DNA from: Infirmifilum sp. NZ
GTDB lineage: Archaea; Thermoproteota; Thermoprotei; Thermofilales; Thermofilaceae
Direction of reading: 5' to 3'
Length of the DNA: 64,000 nt
NCBI RefSeq assembly: GCF_022693705.1
Contig: NZ_CP094288.1
Location: 546,490 to 610,489 of the forward strand
Under the pieces are notes generated by a model that was not told the DNA's origin, did no database searches, and worked only from the letters and a program-made list of their open reading frames with translations. The position numbers and the translations under genes were made by a program. Shown here piece after piece: positions 7,520 to 14,595 of the stretch (positions within the stretch are counted from its first letter, which is position 1; each line of letters opens with the position of its first letter).

Positions 7520-8386
7520 CTAAGCCGTCAAAACCGCCTTGAGCTCTGAGGGCCTGCAGCCCTTGGCCAGCATGGCGCGTATCCTGTACTCGTTCCTCCT
7601 GACGTGCTCCGGCCCCACCCTGACCCCGAGCTCCCGCTGGGCGAAGGCGGGTAGCCACTCGTGGAGCTGCATCTCCGCTGGGTAGTAGAGGGCTTTCCTC
7701 GCGAGGCTCGCCCTCGCCACTAGGCCCACGCGCTCGAGGACTGAGAGGTGCCACTGGACCTCGCCGAAGCTGATCCCGAGGTCCCTGCTGATCGCCCGGG
7801 GGCCGGCTCCGGGGTTCTTCCTGATGTACTCGTAGATGAGCCTCCTCCTGGCGTTCTCGAGGACGTTCTCCCTGCTGACGAGCGCGTAGGCGACGGGGAT
7901 GGAGAGGGCCTTGAAGGCCAGGTCCCTGCCCCTCTCCGTCAGGGAGAGGTACGAGGCCGCCCCCACCGCCGCGGCCGCCGCTAGTAGGCCTACGGGCAAC
8001 TGCGCGGGCTGCTCCTCTAGGGGCTGCGCCCGGACCTGGAGCTCGAGCCGGGTGAACTGGGGGGTTGGGTTGGAGGCCGTTGCGTAGATGCAGTGGAGCG
8101 ACCCCTCGCGAGCCACCCTTACTTGGGCTGCGCTGGAGGAGGCTTCGACGCTGGAGGCGTTCGCGACGCAGGCTACGCGCGCGTCGTCGAGGAGCGTGTA
8201 GGGCGGGAGGGTTAGCGTCACCGTGAAGCTCGTCGAGTTCGGCACGCCCAGCGCCGAGGCGCGCGGGTCCAGTACGAGGAGCGCGGGGCTAGCCTGCAGC
8301 ACGGCTGGCTGGCGTAGAACGAGGGATACGCCCAGAGCTAGGGTTGCGAGTACGGCGAGGAGGGCTCGGGGGTCTCTGGGCGTCAT
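7520..8386 (-). CDS. Membrane-tethered winged-helix regulator with external beta domain
   Basis: A 288-residue protein with three parts. A signal-like N-terminal segment (ALLAVLATLALGVSLVL) leads to an external beta-rich domain (about 30-125, with two Cys). A second hydrophobic stretch follows (LPVGLLAAAAAVGAASYL, about 128-146). A cytoplasmic winged helix completes it (about 175-245: ENARRRLIYEYI, GPRAISRDLGISFGEVQWHL, VGLVARASLARKALYYP). The layout suggests a regulator that senses the envelope and binds DNA directly. It is first in the surface-protein cluster and has the same promoter element as its neighbours, so it may control them and itself (inference). Confidence 0.8.
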   Translation of the reverse strand: MTPRDPRALLAVLATLALGVSLVLRQPAVLQASPALLVLDPRASALGVPNSTSFTVTLTLPPYTLLDDARVACVANASSVEASSSAAQVRVAREGSLHCIYATASNPTPQFTRLELQVRAQPLEEQPAQLPVGLLAAAAAVGAASYLSLTERGRDLAFKALSIPVAYALVSRENVLENARRRLIYEYIRKNPGAGPRAISRDLGISFGEVQWHLSVLERVGLVARASLARKALYYPAEMQLHEWLPAFAQRELGVRVGPEHVRRNEYRIRAMLAKGCRPSELKAVLTA

Positions 8387-8418
8387 GCCGGCGCTCTACA
8401 AGCATCTTTGCTTGGGGA

Positions 8419-8437
8419 TTTATATTCTTATTAGTTC
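8419..8437 (-). promoter_or_regulatory. GAACTAA + TATA promoter of the membrane-tethered regulator
   Basis: The minus strand reads GAACTAATAAGAATATAAA: upstream box 8431-8437, TATA 8419-8425, about 33-39 bases before the ATG at 8386. It overlaps the last codons of the upstream 108-aa gene. Confidence 0.6.
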
Positions 8438-8746
8438 GAATCCCGGTGGGCGCAGAGGGGCTAGCTCGGGCCACACCTGGTACGCCTTGCCGCGCAGCAC
8501 GAGGATGAGGCGGAGGGGGTTGCGATGTACGAGCAGGTAGGGCGGCGTGGCGATGGGCTCCAGCGTCACCTCGACGTTCACATCGCTCCTCCTGAGCAAC
8601 TCGTAGATCCTCTCGGCGAGTGCAGCAGGGGGTAGCTTCTCGGCCTCCGCCAGGAGCTCTTTCATGCGGTTTCTAAGGACGATGCTCACCTGCAGAGCCA
8701 GAGGGCTGTCGACGAAATCGAGCTTCGAAGAGAGTGTGGGCGCCAT
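8420..8746 (-). CDS. Small protein of unknown function, 108 aa
   Basis: A 108-residue protein with two charged amphipathic helices (about 20-50) followed by beta strands (VEVTLEPIATPPYLLVHR, LRLILVLRGKAYQVW). There is no membrane segment or recognisable motif. It ends inside the promoter of the downstream regulator gene. Codon use fits the region, which supports it as real. No function is suggested beyond proximity to the surface-protein cluster. Confidence 0.6.
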   Translation of the reverse strand: MAPTLSSKLDFVDSPLALQVSIVLRNRMKELLAEAEKLPPAALAERIYELLRRSDVNVEVTLEPIATPPYLLVHRNPLRLILVLRGKAYQVWPELAPLRPPGFELIRI

Positions 8747-8862
8747 ATCGCATCTGATGTTAGTATTGGGCCTTACTTTTTTTAATTTTTCCGGTGTTTA
8801 CTGTAAGTGAAAAATGAAATAAAAACACTCGAAACTGCGTTACGAAGTTCAAAGAAAGGCAG

Positions 8863-9711
8863 CTACCTTTGCTTGCTGTGCGCTAGGGGGGTTGCGATGA
8901 TGACCAGCGAGATGGCCAGGTAGGTTGCGAGCTGCGCTGGGGGGCTCGCAGTCTTCGCAAGCTGCGTGAGGGCCAGCGCGACGGCGAGGGCCAGCGCTGT
9001 CAGGGCGGTGCGCCGGGCCACGCTGGGCGAGGGCTTCACCTTGTCCTTCACCAGGGGGTAGAGCGAGGCGCCGGCCAGGACACCGGCCGCCTTCAGTATA
9101 GTGGCGTCCGGCTGGATCAGGTATAGCGTAGCCACGAGCAGGGAGTACAGGAGCGTAGCGGTGAAAGCTGCCCTCTTGTCCGCCCTCAGCAGCCAGCCTG
9201 CCAGGTAGTAGGACGCTAGGGCCACGGCGAGGCCTATGAGCACCCCGCCGGCCACGTCGCGGGGGTAGTGGACGCCCAGCTCCAGCCTGGAGATGGAGAT
9301 GAGGGCCACGAGGGTGGCGCTGAGCACGGCGAGGGAGGCGCGCCGGAGCTTCAGGGAGGCGGTGGACCAGAACGAGGTGGAGACCTGGGCGTGGCCGCTG
9401 GGGAAGCCGTAGCCCGTCTCCTGCACTTTCCACTGCTCGGGCGGCGGCCTGGGGAGGGCTAGGGTGTTCTTGAGATAGGCGTTGACCCAAGCCGAGGTGA
9501 GGAGGGATAGGAGCATGTAGTAGCCTAGCTGCGGCGAGAGGGCGACGTACACGATTACGGCGAGGGCGACGTAAGCCTCCTCGTAGCCGAGCATCGTCAC
9601 AAGCCTCCAGTACGGCACCCAGAGCCCGGTTAGGTAGGCGAGAGCGGGCGACACCAAGAGAAGGGCTGTGGCCGCTAGTGCTAGCCTGTCTACAAGGCTC
9701 TCACGCTGCAC
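8863..9711 (-). CDS. PAP2-family membrane phosphatase
   Basis: A 282-residue multi-span membrane protein of the PAP2 (type 2 phosphatidic acid phosphatase) superfamily. The signature is present in order: KNTLALPRP, PSGH, and SRLELGVHYPRD with the catalytic His. Members remove phosphate from lipid phosphates or polyprenyl diphosphates at the outer face of the membrane, so a lipid-carrier or isoprenoid phosphate is the likely substrate. The C-terminal third adds further membrane helices beyond the core. It stands alone between the surface cluster and proC. Confidence 0.85.
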   Translation of the reverse strand: MQRESLVDRLALAATALLLVSPALAYLTGLWVPYWRLVTMLGYEEAYVALAVIVYVALSPQLGYYMLLSLLTSAWVNAYLKNTLALPRPPPEQWKVQETGYGFPSGHAQVSTSFWSTASLKLRRASLAVLSATLVALISISRLELGVHYPRDVAGGVLIGLAVALASYYLAGWLLRADKRAAFTATLLYSLLVATLYLIQPDATILKAAGVLAGASLYPLVKDKVKPSPSVARRTALTALALAVALALTQLAKTASPPAQLATYLAISLVIIATPLAHSKQR

Positions 9712-9747
9712 AGCATCTACCCTCGCAGCAACCTTATTTGCTTTTGG

Positions 9748-10590
9748 TCAGCGCCATATCTGCGCCAGCTCCCTCCTGACCCGCTCGTCGACCTCCGCGC
9801 CGATCTCCCTCGACCTCCTGGAGGCCTCCTCCACGACCTTCATCAGAGCCGCCTTCACCCCCTCTGACTCCAGGACCGTTAGCCCCCTGATCGTCGTCCC
9901 AGCGGGGGTCGCGACCTCGTCTCGCAGCTGCGCCGGGTGGACGCCGGCGCGGGCCTTGAGGAGCAGGGCGGTGCCCTCCATGACGTCGAGCACGGCCCTG
10001 TAGGCTAGCTCGCGGCTCATCCCGGAGGCGACGGCGCCCATCGCGAGGGCGTCTATGATCTCGGCCAGGAAGGCTGGCCCGCTGCCTGCCAGGCCGGTCC
10101 AGACGTCGAGGTACTCCTCGGGCACCCAGTAGGTCTGGCCGACGAGGCTGAAGAGCTCCTCCACTAGGCCACTTTTGGCTCCGGCGCCGTTCTCGGCAAT
10201 CGCCGTCGCGGATTTGCCGACGTGGGCGTTGAGGTTCGGCATGGCGCGGTACACCTCAGCGCCCTCGAGAACGCCCTGCAGGGTGGCAAGCCTGACGCCC
10301 GCCATCACCGAGACGACGGTTTTGCCCTCCCAAACGTCGAAGCCCGTCTCCCTGAGGAGCTGGGGGAAGTGGTGAGGCTTGACGCTGATCACGACCAGGT
10401 CCGACTGCTCGACCGCCTTCCTGTTGTCCCGGGTTGCGCGCGCCCCGAGCTCCTCTACACGCCTAAGGGTCTCGGCGCTCCTACCAGTCGCCGTAACCCG
10501 CGAGCCGCCCAGCCTGCCGACCAAGGCTTTAACGAGGGCTCCGCCAATCTTCCCCGCGCCGAGGACCGAGACTCTGCAGGATTCGAGCAT
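9748..10590 (-). CDS. proC: Pyrroline-5-carboxylate reductase
   Basis: A 280-residue enzyme for the last step of proline synthesis (P5C to L-proline with NAD(P)H). The N-terminal Rossmann motif is VLGAGKIGGALVKAL. ISVKPHHF and YRAMPNLNAHVGKS are family signatures. The C-terminal dimer and substrate domain includes GLAGSGPAFLAEIIDALA and DEVATPAGTTIRGL. Length is normal. A TTTTAAA box near 10611-10617 lies about 25 bases before the ATG, implying a leaderless transcript. No other proline gene is nearby. Confidence 0.93.
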   Translation of the reverse strand: MLESCRVSVLGAGKIGGALVKALVGRLGGSRVTATGRSAETLRRVEELGARATRDNRKAVEQSDLVVISVKPHHFPQLLRETGFDVWEGKTVVSVMAGVRLATLQGVLEGAEVYRAMPNLNAHVGKSATAIAENGAGAKSGLVEELFSLVGQTYWVPEEYLDVWTGLAGSGPAFLAEIIDALAMGAVASGMSRELAYRAVLDVMEGTALLLKARAGVHPAQLRDEVATPAGTTIRGLTVLESEGVKAALMKVVEEASRRSREIGAEVDERVRRELAQIWR

Positions 10591-10645
10591 GCATGCCGCA
10601 TTCCTGAGGGTCTTTAAAAGCTTTACCGAGAGGGGTGTGTAAATC

Positions 10646-11107
10646 CTACAGCTCGGTCCCCTTATGCCCTGAATTCTTTTGAATCGCTATCACGCAGTGC
10701 GCCCCGTCCCTCCTCGTCCCCTCGAGGTCGGGCTTGAGGCCCGCGAAGCCGGCGAGGAGCCCGGGAAGGGGGCAGAGCCTCCCGGAGAGCTCGAGGCCTC
10801 CGACAGCCTTGGGGCATATCCTGCACGTTCTCGTCACGACCTTGATGTAGTAGTGGTCGTCGCGGTCCTCGACCTCCACGGAGCCCGCGAGCTGGAGGAG
10901 GTCCGTGGCTCTCCTCAGGGCCTCGAGGGGGTCTGCGGGCCTCCCGTAGATCTGGGACAGCCTCTCCCCCACTTTCTGCATCGAGGACGTGACTATCGCG
11001 TAGTTCAGCACACCTTCCTCTCTGAACGCGGCCAGCGCCGATGCCACGAAGGCGTGGAGGGGGGTAACTTTGCGCTCCTCGAGGCTCAGGGCGACCGCCG
11101 AGAACAT
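10646..11107 (-). CDS. Cys-rich CPLPG-family protein, copy 1
   Basis: A 153-residue protein with an N-terminal helical part (about 10-70) and a C-terminal Cys cluster: TCRICPKAVGG, then CPLPGLLAG 14 residues on, and a final Cys in AHCVIAI. The pattern C-x2-C...CPLPGL...C suggests metal or cofactor binding. A second copy lies at 52379-52831 with the same order and clear similarity in the helical half (EEGVLNYAIV against EEGILKYAIV). I do not recognise the family by name. This copy has an ordinary TATA promoter (TTATATAA around 11115) without the GAACTAA box. Confidence 0.75.
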   Translation of the reverse strand: MFSAVALSLEERKVTPLHAFVASALAAFREEGVLNYAIVTSSMQKVGERLSQIYGRPADPLEALRRATDLLQLAGSVEVEDRDDHYYIKVVTRTCRICPKAVGGLELSGRLCPLPGLLAGFAGLKPDLEGTRRDGAHCVIAIQKNSGHKGTEL

Positions 11108-11152
11108 TCAGCTATCCGGTTATATAAATTAATGCTTTAATAGTAATTTTCT

Positions 11153-12250
11153 TCAAACACTCTTGAAGGAGTTTACCGTCTCCCTGTCAAGCCTCTTGAT
11201 GAGCTCCACCACGAGCTTGACGGCGTTCTCGACGTCGGCTAGGCTGGCCACGCTCACGTGGCTGTGTATGTGCCTGGTCGGAACGCCTATCACTATGCTC
11301 GGCCGGCCTCCGCGGTACAGGTGGAGCCTGCCGGCGTCTGTGCCTCCTGAGACGGCTGAGAGCTGGTAGGGGATCTTGCACTCCTCCGCCACCTGTATCA
11401 CGAACTCCTTGAGCTTCTGGTTCGGTATCATGGACCTGTCGTACGTGACGATGGAGGGGCCCTTGCCCAGCTTGGCCTGGGCCTCGTGCGGCTTTATGCC
11501 GGGGACGTCGCCGGCGATGTCCACCTCCGTGACGATCGCTACGTCGTGGTCCACGACCCACCCGACGGTCTCGGCGCCCCTGAGGCCCACCTCCTCCTGG
11601 ACCGTGGCGGCGGCGTAGTAGGTGTTGGGGTGGTCTACGTTGTGCTCCCTTAGTACTCTCAGGGCCTCCATGGCGATGAAGGCTCCTATCCTGTCGTCGA
11701 GCGCCTTCGCCATTATCCTGTCGTCGAAGGCCGTCTTGGTGAAGGGGGACCAGGGTGCGACGGGGTCTCCCACTCTGATGCCGAGCTTCTCGGCTTCCTC
11801 CTTGCTCGTGGCCCCGACGTCGATGAACATCTGGCTGATCTGGACTACCTTCTGCCTCTCCTCTGGGGTGAGGAGGTGCGGGGGCTTGCTGGCGATGACT
11901 CCGGGGACAAGGCCGCTCCTGGTCTTTATGACCACGCGCTGGGCCAGGAGGACTTGCTCGAACCAGCCTCCGAGGGGCGTGAAGTTAACGAACCCCTCGC
12001 TGGTTATGCCGGTGACGAGGAAACCCACCTCGTCCACGTGGCCGGCTACGATGACGCGGGGCGCCTCGCTGGAGCCCCTCTTCACCAGCACGAGCGAGCC
12101 GAGGTTGTCCCTCCTCACCTCGTCGGCGTATGCGGAGTAGTGGTTTTTGAAGAGCGCGAGGACGGGTTCCTCGAAGCCCGAGGGGCCAATGGCCTCGGTG
12201 GCTTCCTTCAGGAAGGAGAGAGCCCTTTCATCTATTTTGTACTCGGTCAC
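11153..12250 (-). CDS. M42-family metallo-aminopeptidase (TET/FrvX-like)
   Basis: A 365-residue dinuclear metal aminopeptidase of family M42, the group that forms tetrahedral TET particles in archaea. Metal and catalytic positions are visible: GHVDEVGFLV, KALDDRIGAF, VQEEVGLRGA (the EE pair), EVDIAGD and RHIHSHVSVAS. SGGTDAGRLHLYRGG is also characteristic. These enzymes trim N-terminal residues from peptides left by the proteasome. The gene starts at GTG and is monocistronic. Confidence 0.93.
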   Translation of the reverse strand: MTEYKIDERALSFLKEATEAIGPSGFEEPVLALFKNHYSAYADEVRRDNLGSLVLVKRGSSEAPRVIVAGHVDEVGFLVTGITSEGFVNFTPLGGWFEQVLLAQRVVIKTRSGLVPGVIASKPPHLLTPEERQKVVQISQMFIDVGATSKEEAEKLGIRVGDPVAPWSPFTKTAFDDRIMAKALDDRIGAFIAMEALRVLREHNVDHPNTYYAAATVQEEVGLRGAETVGWVVDHDVAIVTEVDIAGDVPGIKPHEAQAKLGKGPSIVTYDRSMIPNQKLKEFVIQVAEECKIPYQLSAVSGGTDAGRLHLYRGGRPSIVIGVPTRHIHSHVSVASLADVENAVKLVVELIKRLDRETVNSFKSV

Positions 12251-12353
12251 AGCCTATTCCGCCGCAAAGCTCCTTTTTAACCTTTATCCTCGGCCTTCCC
12301 TGACCGCGTCCGAGCTGCGGGGCTTCACAGGGCTTGCGGCTTCGGGGTGCTGG

Positions 12354-12398
12354 GTGTAGTAGGGTATATTAGTTTCTACGTGTAGTAAAATATAAGTA
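12354..12398 (+). promoter_or_regulatory. Tandem promoters with repeated GTGTAGTA boxes
   Basis: Two copies of GTGTAGTA (12354-12361 and 12380-12387) are each followed within a few bases by a TATA-like box (GTATATTA at 12364-12371 and AAAATATAAG at 12387-12396). The second box is about 28 bases before the GTG start at 12422. The layout looks like two overlapping promoters or a repeated operator for the hydrolase-MFS operon. Confidence 0.4.
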
Positions 12399-12421
12399 GC
12401 TTTCTCACTATTCTTATTTTC

Positions 12422-13321
12422 GTGATAGAGGAAATACTACTGTTTCTGGTTGCCGTTGTGCTCGCCGTGCTGGCCGTTATAGTGTCCCTTGCCTTCATCG
12501 CCTCCGGGAAAATGCTGAAGCCTCCACGGAGAACCGGGTCCTGGACGCCTAGGGACCTCGGATTCAACTACGAGCAAGCAGAGGTCAGAACTCCAGACGG
12601 TGTGATCCTCAGAGGATGGCTCGTGAAGGGCAAGACGGACAGAACCGTGGTGGCCATACACGGGTACACGTCGAGCAAGTGGGATGAGGGCTACATGAAG
12701 CAGATCCTCGAGATCCTGGCGAGGAACGACTTCAACGTAGCGGTATTCGACATGCGCGCTCACGGCGAGAGCAGCGGCGACTACACGACGCTCGGTTACA
12801 GGGAGAGCGAAGACGTCATGCGCATAATCGACTGGCTGGAGGAGAGGGGGCTTGCTTCTAAGCTCGGCATCATAGGGTACTCGATGGGTGGGGCTATCAC
12901 ACTGATGGTCTCCTCCATGGACCCCCGCGTGAAGGCAGCGGTGGCCGACAGCCCCTACGTGGACATCAGGAGCTCTGGGAGGAGGTGGGTCGGCAGGGTG
13001 AAGGGGTTGATGGGCCTGCTGCTCCGCGCATCCTACCCCCTCATCGTCCGGTTCACTGCTGCGAGGGCCCGGATCAAGACTGAGAGGCTCGTGATGTACG
13101 AGTACGCCAGCAAGATAAAGATCCCGCTCCTGCTAATAGCTGGCGAAAAGGACGACCTCGTGGCGCTGGATGAGGTGAAGAGGCTCTACGAGGAGGTGAG
13201 GAGGGTCAACGAGAGAGCTGAGCTCTGGGTTACCCCCTCGAGGCACGTTGCGTCGATACTTGATAGCCCGCGGGAGTACGAGGAGAGGGTTGTGGGGTTC
13301 TTCAGCAGGTGGTTGGCGTGA
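12422..13321 (+). CDS. Membrane-anchored alpha/beta hydrolase
   Basis: A 299-residue serine hydrolase. An N-terminal hydrophobic helix (about 3-30) anchors it in the membrane, and the alpha/beta-hydrolase core follows: oxyanion strand VVAIHGYTSSKW, DMRAHGESSG, nucleophile elbow GYSMGG, an Asp in AGEKDDLVAL and a late His in PSRHVASIL. It probably cleaves ester or amide bonds; the substrate is unknown. It overlaps the MFS gene by four bases (GTGA), so the two form an operon. Confidence 0.88.
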   Translation: MIEEILLFLVAVVLAVLAVIVSLAFIASGKMLKPPRRTGSWTPRDLGFNYEQAEVRTPDGVILRGWLVKGKTDRTVVAIHGYTSSKWDEGYMKQILEILARNDFNVAVFDMRAHGESSGDYTTLGYRESEDVMRIIDWLEERGLASKLGIIGYSMGGAITLMVSSMDPRVKAAVADSPYVDIRSSGRRWVGRVKGLMGLLLRASYPLIVRFTAARARIKTERLVMYEYASKIKIPLLLIAGEKDDLVALDEVKRLYEEVRRVNERAELWVTPSRHVASILDSPREYEERVVGFFSRWLA

Positions 13322-14595
13322 GCGGTAGGCGTAGCGTAACCTTGATCCTAGCGTCCCTTTCCCTCCTAGTGCTGTCCTACTTCATGGGCTACTACATGCT
13401 TAACCCGATCATGCGCACTCTGCACGAGGAGGGGCTTATCCCTGGTGCCACCGAGGAGGAGTGGAGGTACTACGGAGGCCTAGTAGCCACCCTGCTGCAG
13501 GGCGTGGGGCTTGTCCTCTCCTTCGCGTGGGGTGTTTTAGCGGACAAGTACGGTCGAAGGCAGGTGATATTCCTCCTCGGCCTCGTGATGGGCCTGGGGA
13601 TGCTCCTGGTGCCTACGGCTACTAGCTACAGCCAGCTCCTCGCGTACTTCCTCCTCTTCGGGGTGGGCTACGTTGGGGTGGGGCCGGCTATATACGCTTT
13701 CATCTCGGACGCTGTCCCGCCGGAGAGCAGAGGGAGGGGCTACGCCGTTTACTACGTGTCCAGCGTTCTGGCCATGATCCTGGCTATCGTCGTCGCGGGG
13801 GTCCTGCTGCCCTGGAGGGTTGCTTACACGATCTCAGGCGCGGTGGTGCTCCTGACTGCCGTGGTCCTCTACTTCTCTTCGAGAGGGATCACGGTGGGGT
13901 TCTCGGAGGCCAAGAGGAAGGTAGGGGCCTACAGGTTTAGAGAGGCTTTGCCGAGCATCCGGAAGCGAACAGTCCTCTTGGTCCTCCTCATGATCGTGCC
14001 CTGGACGATCCCGTGGGGGATGCTCAGCGTGTGGTCCATAGACTACATTGTGACCAAGTGGGGTGTCACCAAGGAGACGGCGTCCCTCGTGATAGCGCTG
14101 GCGACGCTTTCGATAGCGCTTGGGCACATAATAGGAGGAACCCTGAGCGACAGGCTTGTGAGGAAGGGCGACGTGGGCGGCAGGACGAAGGTCTCCATCC
14201 TGGGCATCGCAGTCGGCTACCTTGCAATGCTTTCAATGCTCCTCTACCCCTACCCGCGGGGCGAGGCGAGCCTGTCCACTCTCCTCCTGCCGGCGAGCCT
14301 AGCGGTCTTTGGGATGATGTTCACGACCTTCGCCTACCCGAACATAAACACCATCCTCAGCGAAGTCGTGGTCCCGGAGCACAGGGGCACTGTCTTCGCC
14401 GTCTACAGCATTCTGAACAACCTGGGCTGGACGCTGGGACCTACCTTCTACCCGCTGCTCATGGGATCGGTCTTTAGGAGTAGAGACGTCGTCACCTCAA
14501 TGACGCTCGCCGCCTCCGTCACTGTCTCACTGTGGTTACTGGCGCTGGCTCTGTGGGTGCTGATACACAGGTCCTACCCTAAGGAGAGAGTGTAG
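13318..14595 (+). CDS. Major facilitator superfamily transporter
   Basis: A 12-span secondary transporter of about 425 residues. The family motif between helices 2 and 3 is visible (GVLADKYGRRQVIF), with a related loop later (GGTLSDRLVRKGD). I place the start at GTG 13318, because AGGTGG at 13306-13311 lies six bases before it and it shares GTGA with the upstream stop; an in-frame GTG also exists at 13309. The substrate cannot be inferred. Co-transcription with the alpha/beta hydrolase suggests import or export of that enzyme's substrate or product. Its 3' end overlaps the convergent transglutaminase gene by 17 bases. Confidence 0.88.
   Translation: MSGRRSVTLILASLSLLVLSYFMGYYMLNPIMRTLHEEGLIPGATEEEWRYYGGLVATLLQGVGLVLSFAWGVLADKYGRRQVIFLLGLVMGLGMLLVPTATSYSQLLAYFLLFGVGYVGVGPAIYAFISDAVPPESRGRGYAVYYVSSVLAMILAIVVAGVLLPWRVAYTISGAVVLLTAVVLYFSSRGITVGFSEAKRKVGAYRFREALPSIRKRTVLLVLLMIVPWTIPWGMLSVWSIDYIVTKWGVTKETASLVIALATLSIALGHIIGGTLSDRLVRKGDVGGRTKVSILGIAVGYLAMLSMLLYPYPRGEASLSTLLLPASLAVFGMMFTTFAYPNINTILSEVVVPEHRGTVFAVYSILNNLGWTLGPTFYPLLMGSVFRSRDVVTSMTLAASVTVSLWLLALALWVLIHRSYPKERV

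Noticed and set aside
8431-8456. TTCGAATCCCGGTGGGCGCA looks like the 3' end of a tRNA gene, as left by an integrated element
   Set aside because: The 5' half of the T stem (CCGGG) is missing, no tRNA or integrase is in the window, and the same bases are explained by the GAACTAA promoter box and by coding sequence of the 108-aa gene.
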